From positions 1,116,001 through 1,180,000 of the forward strand of contig NZ_CP075185.1 of the NCBI RefSeq assembly GCF_020510685.1: a stretch of 64,000 bases of DNA. The letters are read 5' to 3'. Under the pieces are notes generated by a model, which was given only the letters and a program-made list of their open reading frames with translations, searched no databases and was not told where the DNA came from. Below, piece by piece: positions 45,510 to 55,893 of the stretch; position 1 is the first letter of the stretch, and every line of letters begins with the position of its first letter. The stretch is from Dechloromonas denitrificans. Its GTDB lineage: Bacteria > Pseudomonadota > Gammaproteobacteria > Burkholderiales > Rhodocyclaceae. Position numbers and translations under genes: made by a program.

Positions 45510-47027
45510 TTATTTCCGGCCGATGCCACCGAGCAAGGCCGCCACCACCCGTTTCGGCTTGTGCGGATCGGCCTTGGCAGGGGCATTCGGCGAGTCCGGC
45601 ACTTCGCCGCGCGGTGCGGCATCTTCGTAGGGCTTGCTGAAATCGAAACCATCCGCAGCAATCATCGGGTTGCGGCGGGGCGGGCGACGGTCCGAACGCT
45701 CGCTGCGTTCGTTGCGCTCCGGACGTTCCGAACGCTCGGGGCGGTGCGCCACGGGAGCCTTGGCCGGTGCTGCGGCGGAACGCTTCTTCTTGTTTCCCGG
45801 CGGATATTCGTATTCCGGTTCCGGCTCGAATCCGGCGACTTCAACCTGCTCGATCGGCCGCTTGATCAATTTCTCGATATCGACCAGATAGCCGACTTCA
45901 TGTGCGCTGACCAGCGAAATGGCGTTGCCGGTCTTGCCGGCCCGGCCGGTCCGGCCGATGCGGTGCACGTAGTCTTCCGGGGTGTGCGGCAATTCGTAGT
46001 TGATGACGTGCGGCAGGTCGTCGATATCCAGGCCACGTGCTGCGACGTCGGTGGCGATCAGCGCTACCGTCGTGCCGCTCTTGAAGTCATCGAGCGCCTT
46101 GATCCGTTCGAGCTGGCTCTTGTCGCCGTGGATCGCATCGGCCCGGATGCCGGCCCGCTGCAGTTCGCGGGTCAGCCGCGAGCAGCCTTGCTTGGTGCGC
46201 ATGAAGACCAGGCACTGGTTGATTTCGCTCGATTTCAGCAGCTTGATCAGCAGATTGCGCTTGCCAAACTCCGAGACCGGATGCACCCGGTGCGTAATGG
46301 TGTCGGAAACCTGATTGCGCCGGGCAACCTCGATCAGCACCGGCGATTTCAGCATGGTATCGGCGAGCTTCTTGATTTCGTCCGAGAAGGTTGCCGAGAA
46401 AAGCAGGCTCTGCCGTTGTTGCGGCAGCATGTTCAGAATACGGGTGACGTCGGGTACGAAGCCCATGTCGAGCATGCGGTCGGCTTCGTCGAGAACCAGG
46501 GCCTGCACCGAATTGAAGCTGACGCTCTTGTTTTCGACGTGGTCGAGCAGGCGGCCTGGCGTGGCGACGAGAATCTCAACGCCTTTTTTCAGTTCGGCGA
46601 TCTGCGGCCGGATATCGACGCCGCCGAAGGCGCACATCGAGCGCAGATGGGTATGCTTGCTGTAGGCTTTGACCGACTCATAGACCTGCAGGGCCAGTTC
46701 GCGGGTCGGCGCGAGGATCAGCGCGCGCACCGGGTGCTTGGCTGGCGACGGGCTGCTGCTGGCGAAAGGCAGGATGCGCTGCAGGATCGGCAGCGTGAAC
46801 GCCGCCGTCTTGCCGGTGCCGGTCTGGGCGCCGCCCATGATGTCCTGGCCGCGGATGACCAGCGGGATCGCCTGGGCCTGGATCGGCGTTGGTTTGGTGT
46901 AACCCTCGTCAAGCACGGCACGCAACAGTTCGGGTGCCAGGCCAAGGTCGGCAAAGGTGATTTCGGGCGCTACATCGGCAGCGGCTATAACGGCGCTATC
47001 GCCGGCTAAGGTATTGATTTCAGACAT
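45510..47027 (-). CDS. rhlE: DEAD-box RNA helicase, RhlE type
   Basis: The 505-residue helicase has the full motif series: Q motif (GYTKPTPIQAQAIP), motif I AQTGTGKTAAF, Ia PTRELALQV, Ib TPGRLLD, II DEADRM, III SATFS, IV CLVFMRTK, V ATDVAARGLDI and VI HRIGRTGRAGK. After residue about 400 a basic, low-complexity tail follows with repeated RPERSERPERNERSERS-like blocks, ending GGIGRK; such tails bind RNA. RhlE enzymes act in ribosome assembly and RNA decay. No Shine-Dalgarno sequence precedes the ATG, and a perfect -10 lies only nine bases upstream of it. Confidence 0.95.
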   Translation of the reverse strand: MSEINTLAGDSAVIAAADVAPEITFADLGLAPELLRAVLDEGYTKPTPIQAQAIPLVIRGQDIMGGAQTGTGKTAAFTLPILQRILPFASSSPSPAKHPVRALILAPTRELALQVYESVKAYSKHTHLRSMCAFGGVDIRPQIAELKKGVEILVATPGRLLDHVENKSVSFNSVQALVLDEADRMLDMGFVPDVTRILNMLPQQRQSLLFSATFSDEIKKLADTMLKSPVLIEVARRNQVSDTITHRVHPVSEFGKRNLLIKLLKSSEINQCLVFMRTKQGCSRLTRELQRAGIRADAIHGDKSQLERIKALDDFKSGTTVALIATDVAARGLDIDDLPHVINYELPHTPEDYVHRIGRTGRAGKTGNAISLVSAHEVGYLVDIEKLIKRPIEQVEVAGFEPEPEYEYPPGNKKKRSAAAPAKAPVAHRPERSERPERNERSERSDRRPPRRNPMIAADGFDFSKPYEDAAPRGEVPDSPNAPAKADPHKPKRVVAALLGGIGRK

Positions 47028-47035
47028 GGGGCAGG

Positions 47036-47041
47036 ATTATA
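47036..47041 (-). promoter_or_regulatory. Consensus -10 element unusually close to the rhlE start
   Basis: On the minus strand this is TATAAT, with its 3' end eight bases from the ATG at 47027. Transcription starting about seven bases downstream would give a leader of only 1-3 bases. No convincing -35 is visible. Confidence 0.5.
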
Positions 47042-47112
47042 CGCTTACCTGCTCCCGAGTACCCGGATATGTCCGCTCGGTGCTGCGCGGAAAATTGGCA
47101 GTGGAGGGCCGC

Positions 47113-47475
47113 TTACCCAGCTCCGATCAGTTCTTCAAGGCGCTGGCGGTTGATCGGTTTGACCAGAATGTCGTCGAAGCCGGCAGCGAGAAAGCGTGCG
47201 CGATCTTCCGGGAAGGCATGGGCGGTGTAGGCCAGAATGCGCAGTTTTCTGTCGCCTTTGATTTCGCGCAACTGGCTGCAGGTTTCTTCGCCGGAGAGTC
47301 CCGGCATGCTGATGTCGAGCAGGACGAGTTGGAATGTCTGGCGCGCCGCGAGGATCAGCGCGGCCTCTCCGGTTTCAGCTTCGTGCGCCGTCCAGCCCAG
47401 CTTTTTCAGCAACGCACAGGCCAGCAGGCGATTGATCGGGTGGTCGTCGACGACCAGTGCGTGAAGTTCAGGCAT
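47113..47475 (-). CDS. Single-domain response regulator (CheY-like receiver)
   Basis: The 120-residue product is one receiver domain and nothing more. It has the acidic pair Asp10-Asp11 in VVDDHPINR, the phosphoacceptor Asp54 in LVLLDISMPGLSG, the Thr/Ser position in LAYTAHAF and Lys106 in ILVKPINR. The sequence resembles the receiver domains at the C-terminus of hybrid kinases rather than CheY. It may therefore be a shuttle between kinase and phosphotransfer proteins; the orphan hybrid kinase at 13-16 kb is one possible partner. The start is ATG 47475, with TTG immediately upstream in frame as an alternative. Confidence 0.88.
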   Translation of the reverse strand: MPELHALVVDDHPINRLLACALLKKLGWTAHEAETGEAALILAARQTFQLVLLDISMPGLSGEETCSQLREIKGDRKLRILAYTAHAFPEDRARFLAAGFDDILVKPINRQRLEELIGAG

Positions 47476-47677
47476 CAATTATTGCCAGTTGCTGGTGAAT
47501 GGTGAGGGGCGGGCCAACGGCGCATGTTGGGTTGAGATCGACCGAGCATTGATTATTCCACCGCTTGCCTGGCCGGCGCCAGCATTTAGCCGGGGCCGAG
47601 CGCTTCCCCGCTCAGACCGTTTTCGGTTGGGGGCGTGCGCCAAGAGCAACCGCGGCCCCGATCGTGAGGCCGTGCGT

Positions 47678-48118
47678 TCAGTGTTTGGCGCTGCTCTTTT
47701 CGGCGTCTTTGCTCGCTGCCGGCTCGGCAGCTTTGGCTGCGGCGGGTTCGCCAGCTTTTGCCGGATCGCCCTCGACGGCGCCTTCGGGTGCTGCTGTCTT
47801 TTTCTTTTTCTTGGCTGCGCCGGGTGGTTCGGCCGGGGGCAGTTGCGGGGTTATCGTTTCGATCTTGTTTTCCCGCATGTACTCGTCCATTTCGCGCCAG
47901 CCGGCGTAAATGCCGGCCTTGGGGAGCCATCCGTAGATCGAGTAACAATCCTCGATGGCCCGTCCGGAATGTCGGCAGGCGCTGCCGACCGCCTTGGCTT
48001 CGGCTTCGAGGCGGGCTTCTTTGACGACAGGATCTTCCAGTCCAAGCTTCTGGTTGATCTGGTCGCAGCCGGCGAGGGCCAGAATGGCGGTGGAGATGAG
48101 TAACGCGCGCTTGAGCAT
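47678..48118 (-). CDS. Putative lipoprotein with Lys/Ala-rich C-terminal tail
   Basis: I do not recognise a named family. The 146-residue product starts MLKRALLISTAILALAGCDQ with a clear lipobox (LAGC), so it should be lipid-anchored at Cys18. The middle region has two Cys (SACRHSG and EDCYSIYGWLPKAG) that could form a disulfide and a WREMDEYMRENKIE helix. The C-terminus is a low-complexity AAKKKKKTAAPEG and repeated AAK/EPAA tail that may cross the periplasm or bind the cell wall. The frame is open upstream of 48118 but lacks any signal. It is divergent from the UgpB-like gene. Confidence 0.8.
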   Translation of the reverse strand: MLKRALLISTAILALAGCDQINQKLGLEDPVVKEARLEAEAKAVGSACRHSGRAIEDCYSIYGWLPKAGIYAGWREMDEYMRENKIETITPQLPPAEPPGAAKKKKKTAAPEGAVEGDPAKAGEPAAAKAAEPAASKDAEKSSAKH

Positions 48119-48178
48119 GGCGCGAATTCTCGCACATTCGCAGCGAATATGGAGGGCGTCCGGGCTGGGGGCGGGCGT

Positions 48179-48184
48179 TATAAT
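48179..48184 (+). promoter_or_regulatory. -10 element of the ugpB-ugpQ pair
   Basis: TATAAT at 48179-48184 is a perfect -10 about 30 bases before the ATG at 48214. The leader would carry the ribosome-binding site GGGAG. No good -35 is visible upstream, which suggests activator control. Confidence 0.45.
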
Positions 48185-48213
48185 CCTTGCCTTTCTGATC
48201 CACGGGAGTACCC

Positions 48214-49521
48214 ATGTCGTATCGTTTTCATCCCTTGGTGGCAGCAGTTGCTCTGGCCCTCGCCTGTTCGGCCCACGCGGCCAAGCCGGCCAAGGCAACC
48301 AAGCAGGCAGCCAAGGCTGTCGCCCCGGTTGCTGCCGCCGACGCCGAACTCGCCCACAACCTCAGTCCTGACGCCGCCGAACGTTTGCAGGCGGTGGTCG
48401 ACCGTTTCAACAAGGAAAACGGTGGAAACCTGAAGCTGGTGCGTCTGGAAAAGGGCGACAAGCCGGCCGGACTCAACCTGTTGCGCCGCTACGACATGAG
48501 CGAAGTGCTCAGCCAGCCGAAAGAATTCATCCCGCTCGCCGATATGATGGCCAAGGCCAAACAGCCGCTGAATGTCGGCGAACTTTCGGCTGATCTGAAG
48601 GCTACGGTGGTCAATGCCAAGGGCAAACTGGTGGCCCTGCCGCTGATTTATTCGACGCCGGTCCTCTTCTACAACAAGAATGCTTTCCGCAAGGCCAAGC
48701 TCGATCCGGAGCAGCCGCCGAAAACCTGGTTTGAAATGCAGGGTGTCCTCGACAAGTTGCAGGATGCCGGCTACGCCTGCCCTTACACCTCGTCGTGGCC
48801 GGTCTGGGTGCATGTCGATAATGTCAGCGCGATTTCCGGCTCGCCGGCCACCGGCGACAAAGGCCAACTGGTTTTCAACGGCCTGCCGCAGGTCAAGCAT
48901 ATCGCGATGATGGCGACCTGGAGCAAGGCCGGCTATTTCCGTCTGTTCGGGCGGCGTGACGAAGCCAGCAAGAAATTCCATGAAGGCGAGTGCGCGATGA
49001 TCAGCACCGATTCCCGTGAGCACATCGATTTCCGTGATGCCCGGGGTGTCGAGTTGGGCGTCGCGCCGTTGCCTTATCACGACGATGTGTATGGTGGCCG
49101 CCAGCCGTCGCTGGCCGACGGCGCCTCGCTGTGGGTCGGCGCCGGTCGCTCGGCTGCCGAATACAAGCAGGCGGCGAAGTTCGTTTCCTTCCTGCTGTCG
49201 CCCGAAATGCAGGTCGAAGTGGTGCGCGTCTATGGCGGCCTGCCGCTTACCGCCGCCGGACGTGCCGCGGCCCGCAGCAAGATCCTCAAGGACGATGGCG
49301 ATAGGACGCTGGAGGTCGCCTACGCTTCGTTGAAGGGTAACGCCGGCAAGCAAGTGTCCCATGTCGCCGATGTCGATGCGGTTCGCCAGATCACCGACGA
49401 AGAAATGGAAGCGGTCTGGGCCAACCAGAAACCAGCCAAGGCCGCGCTCGATATCTCGGTTAGCCGTGGTAACGCCGTGCTGGCTGCCAAGCCGGCGCTG
49501 AAGAAGGCACAGCCCTTCTGA
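48214..49521 (+). CDS. Extracellular solute-binding protein, UgpB-like
   Basis: The 435-residue periplasmic protein has a signal peptide (MSYRFHPLVAAVALALACSA, cleavage near HAA) and the mid-region of UgpB, the sn-glycerol-3-phosphate/glycerophosphodiester binding protein. YNKNAFRKAKLDPEQPPKTW, then PYTSSWPVWVHVDNVSAISG and YGGLPLTAAG follow the UgpB order. The first 60 mature residues differ from UgpB: an Ala/Lys-rich stretch replaces the usual WHSM-containing start. The mature protein has few N-terminal ligand contacts, so the substrate may have changed. It is joined to a UgpQ-like gene by a TGATG overlap. The permease and ATPase genes (ugpAEC) are not beside it. Confidence 0.82.
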   Translation: MSYRFHPLVAAVALALACSAHAAKPAKATKQAAKAVAPVAAADAELAHNLSPDAAERLQAVVDRFNKENGGNLKLVRLEKGDKPAGLNLLRRYDMSEVLSQPKEFIPLADMMAKAKQPLNVGELSADLKATVVNAKGKLVALPLIYSTPVLFYNKNAFRKAKLDPEQPPKTWFEMQGVLDKLQDAGYACPYTSSWPVWVHVDNVSAISGSPATGDKGQLVFNGLPQVKHIAMMATWSKAGYFRLFGRRDEASKKFHEGECAMISTDSREHIDFRDARGVELGVAPLPYHDDVYGGRQPSLADGASLWVGAGRSAAEYKQAAKFVSFLLSPEMQVEVVRVYGGLPLTAAGRAAARSKILKDDGDRTLEVAYASLKGNAGKQVSHVADVDAVRQITDEEMEAVWANQKPAKAALDISVSRGNAVLAAKPALKKAQPF

Positions 49522-50264
49522 TGCGGAAGCCGCTGCCGCGCTGGTTTGCCCATCGCGGCGGCGGTTCGCTGGCCCCGGAAAACACGCTGGCCGGCATCCG
49601 GCTGGCAGCTCGGCTGGGTTTCCGGGCCGTCGAATTCGATGTGATGTTGAGTGGCGACGGGACGCCGGTCCTGATTCACGATGAGACGCTGGAGCGGACG
49701 ACCAACGGTGTTGGTCGCGTCTGCGATACTTCGGATGCCGTTCTGTTTGTGCTCGATGCCGGCCATGGCGAGCGCATCCCCCGGTTTGTCGAGGCGGCCG
49801 AATTGTGCCGCGAGCTTGGCCTGCTCGCCAATGTCGAGATCAAACCGGCGTTCGGCCACGAGCAGGCGACGGCGGAAGTAGTCTCACGTTTGACTGCCGA
49901 GTTGTGGCGCGGCGCCACGGTGCCGCCGTTGATTTCCTCGTTTTCGCTGGAAGCGCTGGAAATTGCCCGCGATCTGGCACCGGAAATCGATCGTGGTGTG
50001 CTATTTGAGGCGGTTCCCGCTCAATGGCTGGACTACATGCGGCGCCTGCAAGCCGTTTCGCTGCATTGCGATGCCCAATTGCTCGGCGACGAGGTGCTGG
50101 CCGAGGCTGCTGTCCGCAACATTCCGGTGCTGTGTTACACGGTCAACCGCCCCGAAATCGCGAAGGCGCTTGTCGGCCGTGGGGTCAGCTCGATGTTTAC
50201 CGATCGTCTCGATCTCTTTGCGCCGGTAACCGGTGCTGACGATGGCTTGCATTCAGGCGGCTGA
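49521..50264 (+). CDS. ugpQ: Glycerophosphodiester phosphodiesterase, UgpQ-like (cytoplasmic)
   Basis: The 247-residue TIM-barrel enzyme hydrolyses glycerophosphodiesters to glycerol 3-phosphate and an alcohol. Catalytic and metal residues appear in FAHRGGGSLAPENTLAG and VEFDVMLSGDGTPVLIHDETLERTT, with a later Glu in VEIKPAFG. No signal peptide is present, so it acts inside the cell like UgpQ rather than GlpQ. Translation begins at ATG 49521, sharing one base with the stop of the binding protein. The pairing suggests uptake followed by cleavage of membrane-lipid breakdown products. Confidence 0.93.
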   Translation: MRKPLPRWFAHRGGGSLAPENTLAGIRLAARLGFRAVEFDVMLSGDGTPVLIHDETLERTTNGVGRVCDTSDAVLFVLDAGHGERIPRFVEAAELCRELGLLANVEIKPAFGHEQATAEVVSRLTAELWRGATVPPLISSFSLEALEIARDLAPEIDRGVLFEAVPAQWLDYMRRLQAVSLHCDAQLLGDEVLAEAAVRNIPVLCYTVNRPEIAKALVGRGVSSMFTDRLDLFAPVTGADDGLHSGG

Positions 50265-50425
50265 TTTTTAATCGGCTTTGCCTTTGAGCGGCTCGGCGGG
50301 TTTTTCATTCCGGCCGGCGCTTTCCGGCTTTACGTCGGCTTTGCCGAGATGAGCCTTCACTGAAGCCTGGCGCTTTCATTTAAAATCACGGCTTTCGAAT
50401 TCCACGCCTTTGAGGCCGCCAGCTT

Positions 50426-53043
<2,618 letters not shown>

Positions 53044-53047
<4 letters not shown>

Positions 53048-53352
53048 AAGCCGCCGCGTTAATCCTGATTTTGGCTACGGTGGCCGGTCCCGGCCTGGCT
53101 GCCGAGCTGGACCGCGTGCCGCTCGAGGCGCTCACCGTTGATGGCCAGAAAGTGCATCTGTTCCCCAACGGCCGCTGGGAATATGTCGACGCCGCCAAGG
53201 CCGCGGCAGCCAACGAAGTGGCAGCTCAGTACCCGGAAAACAAGACGCGGCCGATCGAGGCGCAGGGTGGATTGTTCGGCGGCATCGGCCGCACCATCAT
53301 GCCCGGTGACAAGGATTACAACCGCGGTTCGCTGAATCCGAAGATACGCTGA
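53044..53352 (+). CDS. Small secreted protein, function unknown
   Basis: I do not recognise a named family. The 102-residue product starts with GTG at 53044, overlapping the alaS stop. It has a signal peptide ([20 protein letters not shown]), then a short beta-rich region with [23 protein letters not shown], which reads like a small SH3/WD-type beta hairpin in secreted proteins. The C-terminus is [21 protein letters not shown], rich in Gly and polar residues. No Cys is present in the mature part. Coupling to alaS suggests a constitutive housekeeping level. Confidence 0.75.
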
Positions 53353-53426
53353 ACGAGGTCGGTTTTTTTTGGTGCGGCCGCTCAGGATCTGATGCTGAAA
53401 TTGACCATTCAAATAATGTGGTTATA

Positions 53427-53467
53427 TTGATGCAGGTCAAATTGTCGATATTGGCCGGCAGTAACAT
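53427..53467 (+). promoter_or_regulatory. FNR-type box and -10 element of ompW
   Basis: TTGAT GCAG GTCAA (53427-53440) matches nine of ten fixed bases of the FNR consensus. TAACAT at 53462-53467 is a suitable -10, which puts the box centre near -41, the class II activator position. The expected leader of about 28 bases contains the ribosome-binding site GCGGAGG. OmpW/OprG genes are known FNR/Anr targets in other Proteobacteria. Confidence 0.75.
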
Positions 53468-53501
53468 CCCCTTCTTTCAACGAAGTGCGGAGGGTGTGTT
53501 T

Positions 53502-54098
53502 ATGCAAAGGAAGATTCTTGTTGCTGCGTTGGCGGTTGGTGTTCTGTCGGCGAACGTCGCTCAGGCCGAAGGTCCGCTGATGGTCAGGGCGCGTGCGGTA
53601 TTTCTCGATTTCAAGAACGGCCAGAATGATCTGGCTGCCAAGGTTGAAGCAGATAACCGCTGGATTCCTGAAGTCGATATCAGCTACTTCTTCACCCCGA
53701 ATTTTGCGACCGAACTGGTCCTGACCTATCCGCAAAACATCGACATCAAGGTGAACGGTGACAAGCAGGGAACCATCAAGGCGCTGCCGCCTTCGCTGAT
53801 GTTCCAGTACCACGTCACCGAACTGGGTGCCTTCAAGCCTTACGTCGGTCTGGGCCTGAACTACACCATTTTCACCAAGACGCGGAACATTCTTGGTGGC
53901 GCTGCTTCGGTTGACGGTTCCAGCTGGGGTCTGGCTGCCCAGGTTGGTTTCGACTACATGCTGACCAAGAACGTTGCGCTCAATCTGGACGTCAAGTACA
54001 TCCAGATGGATACCGACGTAAAGGTTGGCGGCAACAAGATTGGTACGCTGGATCTCAACCCGATTACCGCGGGTGTCGGCATCGGCTATCGCTTCTGA
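53502..54098 (+). CDS. ompW: OmpW family outer-membrane protein
   Basis: OmpW forms an eight-stranded outer-membrane barrel with a hydrophobic channel for small nonpolar molecules. The 198-residue product has a signal peptide (MQRKILVAALAVGVLSANVAQA) and alternating beta strands: VRARAVFLDF, VDISYFFTPNFATELVLTYP, LMFQYHV, FKPYVGLGLNYT, WGLAAQVGFDYMLTKNVALNLDVKYI and a final ITAGVGIGYRF ending in the aromatic Phe needed for assembly. ATG at 53502 follows GGAGG; a GTG in frame at 53418 would lie upstream of the FNR-controlled transcription start. A terminator follows. Confidence 0.95.
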   Translation: MQRKILVAALAVGVLSANVAQAEGPLMVRARAVFLDFKNGQNDLAAKVEADNRWIPEVDISYFFTPNFATELVLTYPQNIDIKVNGDKQGTIKALPPSLMFQYHVTELGAFKPYVGLGLNYTIFTKTRNILGGAASVDGSSWGLAAQVGFDYMLTKNVALNLDVKYIQMDTDVKVGGNKIGTLDLNPITAGVGIGYRF

Positions 54099-54120
54099 GG
54101 TATCTGTAGCGATCTGCGAT

Positions 54121-54154
54121 GAGGGGCGTCAAGGGGGCGCCCCTCTTCTTTTTT
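54121..54154 (+). terminator. Rho-independent terminator after ompW
   Basis: GAGGGGCG (54121-54128) pairs with CGCCCCTC (54138-54145) around a nine-base loop, followed by TTCTTTTTT. It lies just before the 3' end of the converging membrane protein gene. Confidence 0.92.
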
Positions 54155-54156
54155 GG

Positions 54157-54501
54157 TCAGGGCAATAGTCGGCCGCTAGCCGTCGGCTGATCGGCATCGC
54201 GCACGACTTCGCCTTCGATGATCTGGCCGCCGCCATATTCGGTATGGGGCATGGTGCGAAGCTGCTTGCGGATGGCACGCGTTTTCCACCACAGCCAGCC
54301 GGCCAAACTAATCCCGACGACGGCAACGACAGCCAGTGCGGCCAGCGAAAAAATGAATCCCAGAACCAACAGGCCGGCACTGAGCAGGAAGGCCAGCACC
54401 TTGCCCAGGAATCCGGTGGCCGGTCGCCCGGTGTTGGCGAAGTGATGGCGTGTTTGTTGATTCATCGTCGATTCGCTATGGGCGTTTTCGTTGGCGGTCA
54501 T
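54157..54501 (-). CDS. Small membrane protein, function unknown
   Basis: I do not recognise a named family. The 114-residue product has a polar N-terminus, a hydrophobic region from about residue 34 to 72 (VLAFLLSAGLLVLGFIFSLA then VVAVVGISLAGWLWW) that can form one long or two short spans, a basic segment (KTRAIRKQLR) and a polar tail with GGGQIIEGEVV. ATG at 54501 is preferred because AGGAG lies just upstream; the frame extends to 54546 without a signal. The IIEGEVVRD tail occurs in small inner-membrane proteins of uncertain role. It converges on ompW. Confidence 0.75.
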   Translation of the reverse strand: MTANENAHSESTMNQQTRHHFANTGRPATGFLGKVLAFLLSAGLLVLGFIFSLAALAVVAVVGISLAGWLWWKTRAIRKQLRTMPHTEYGGGQIIEGEVVRDADQPTASGRLLP

Positions 54502-54639
54502 GCTGCTCCTGGATAAGTTCCGGCGAAAGTAGGGGCCGGGCGACAATCGTGCCGGGTTTGTTCCAGTCTGTCTGTGTCGCGACTGTCATCCCTTTGTCAC
54601 GGCCTGTAATCGAACTGCACGCAGCTTACTGCACCGCGA

Positions 54640-55884
54640 TCATTTGTCCTGCCCGATGCAGTTGGCCCAGTGCAGGGCACTGGTCTGGGCGCGATTGAGT
54701 GCCTTCGGGGTCAGGCCGGGAAGTCGGCCCAGATTTTCGGCCAGTTGCTCAAGATTGCCGCCCTCGCTGCTTTCCGCCAGGCGGAGCAGGTCGCCGAGCG
54801 GACCGCTGCCGGCGCACAGGGCTTCGCGCAATTCGGGGTTGAGTCCGAGTGAGGCGATCAGTTCGCTGATCGGCAGGCCGATCAGCGCCGGCATCAGTGA
54901 CATGATGCCGGTCATGAAAGCCTTGTCGGCAAATGGCGCGTCTCCGGCCCGCATTTCCTCGGCCAGCAGTTCCATCAGTCGGCCACGCGTCGCCGCGATG
55001 AGCAGCAGGGGGTTGCTGGTTCCCGGCTGCTTGCCGGAGGCGAAAACCAGCAGTTGCAGCCAGCGCTGCAGCTGGCGGCGGCCGAGCACGGTGATCGCGT
55101 GGCGCAGCGAGGTAATCGTTTCGGTGGTTCCGGAGCCGACCGAGTTGGTCATGCGCAGCAGGTTGACCGTCAGGCCCGGCTCCGGTTTCAAGGCTTCTTC
55201 GAGTTCGCCGGTATCGGCATCGCCAAGCAGCAGGCCCATCAACTTCATCAGCGATACTTGCGAATGATCGAGCTTGCGGCCGGCAATGATCGTCGGCTTG
55301 GCAAAATAGTAGCCCTGGAACAGCGAAAACCCCAGTTTCAGACAGAGTTCCATCTGCTCGCGGGAATCCACCTTCTCGGCCAGCAATTGTTTGCCCAGTG
55401 GTTTCAGTTTAATCACCAGTTGCATCAGCTGGACGCGCGACAGCGGCTGGATATCGACCTTGACGATTTCGACCAGGGTGAGCAGCTCGACGAATTCCGG
55501 CTGGAGCTGGATGACGTCATCGAGGGCCAGCGTGAAGCCCGCCGCCTTCAGCGCCTTGCAGCGTTCGACGACGGCCGGGCTGGGCGGCACGGTCTCGAGA
55601 ATTTCAAGAACCACGCAGTGGCGGGGCAGCAGTTCCAGCATGTCGCTGAACAGGAACTGCTCGTCGACATTGATGAAGCCGCGGCAGGTGCCCAGTGCCG
55701 CCTCGACACCCAGTTCGGAGAACGCGTTGGCAATGACCGTGGCGGTGGCTTGTACATCATCGGTGACTTCGGCGGCATTGCGTGTTCCGTTACGGAACAG
55801 GAGTTCGTAGGCGACGAGCCGCTGCTCGCGGTCGAGAATGGGCTGGCGTCCGAGAAATAACTGATCGGCGGCATCTTCGCTCAC
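54640..55884 (-). CDS. EAL-HDOD signalling protein, EAL domain partly degenerate
   Basis: The 414-residue protein has an N-terminal EAL-like domain (about 8-200) and a C-terminal HDOD domain (about 205-400), the YuxH/CdgJ layout. The EAL signature reads YELLFR. Other ligand positions are partly kept (FINVDEQ, LEILET, LALDDV, VKVDI), but the DDFGTG loop is altered. Catalytic phosphodiesterase activity is therefore doubtful, and binding or protein-interaction roles are more likely. HDOD proteins often influence motility or type IV pili. It stands nine bases upstream of algC, facing the same way, with no terminator between. Confidence 0.88.
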   Translation of the reverse strand: MSEDAADQLFLGRQPILDREQRLVAYELLFRNGTRNAAEVTDDVQATATVIANAFSELGVEAALGTCRGFINVDEQFLFSDMLELLPRHCVVLEILETVPPSPAVVERCKALKAAGFTLALDDVIQLQPEFVELLTLVEIVKVDIQPLSRVQLMQLVIKLKPLGKQLLAEKVDSREQMELCLKLGFSLFQGYYFAKPTIIAGRKLDHSQVSLMKLMGLLLGDADTGELEEALKPEPGLTVNLLRMTNSVGSGTTETITSLRHAITVLGRRQLQRWLQLLVFASGKQPGTSNPLLLIAATRGRLMELLAEEMRAGDAPFADKAFMTGIMSLMPALIGLPISELIASLGLNPELREALCAGSGPLGDLLRLAESSEGGNLEQLAENLGRLPGLTPKALNRAQTSALHWANCIGQDK

Positions 55885-55893
55885 GAATACTCC

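Noticed and set aside
45662..45844. Repetitive Arg/Glu/Ser coding sequence in the rhlE tail as a separate repeat element
   Set aside because: The repeats follow codons of the basic RhlE tail and do not extend outside the gene.
47479..47677. Possible small gene or terminator between the receiver-domain gene and the lipoprotein gene
   Set aside because: No frame with a start signal and no stem followed by a T run was found; imperfect GC-rich pairing only.
50268..50360. A 30-codon minus-strand frame (GTG start, Lys/Pro-rich, ending KGKAD) between ugpQ and alaS
   Set aside because: Codon use looks plausible, but there is no clear ribosome-binding site, no membrane or family pattern, and it lies antisense in a short gap, so it is not listed as a gene.
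53418..53501. GTG at 53418 as the ompW start
   Set aside because: It would place the FNR box and -10 inside the gene and put 28 residues before a good signal peptide; ATG 53502 has a strong ribosome-binding site.
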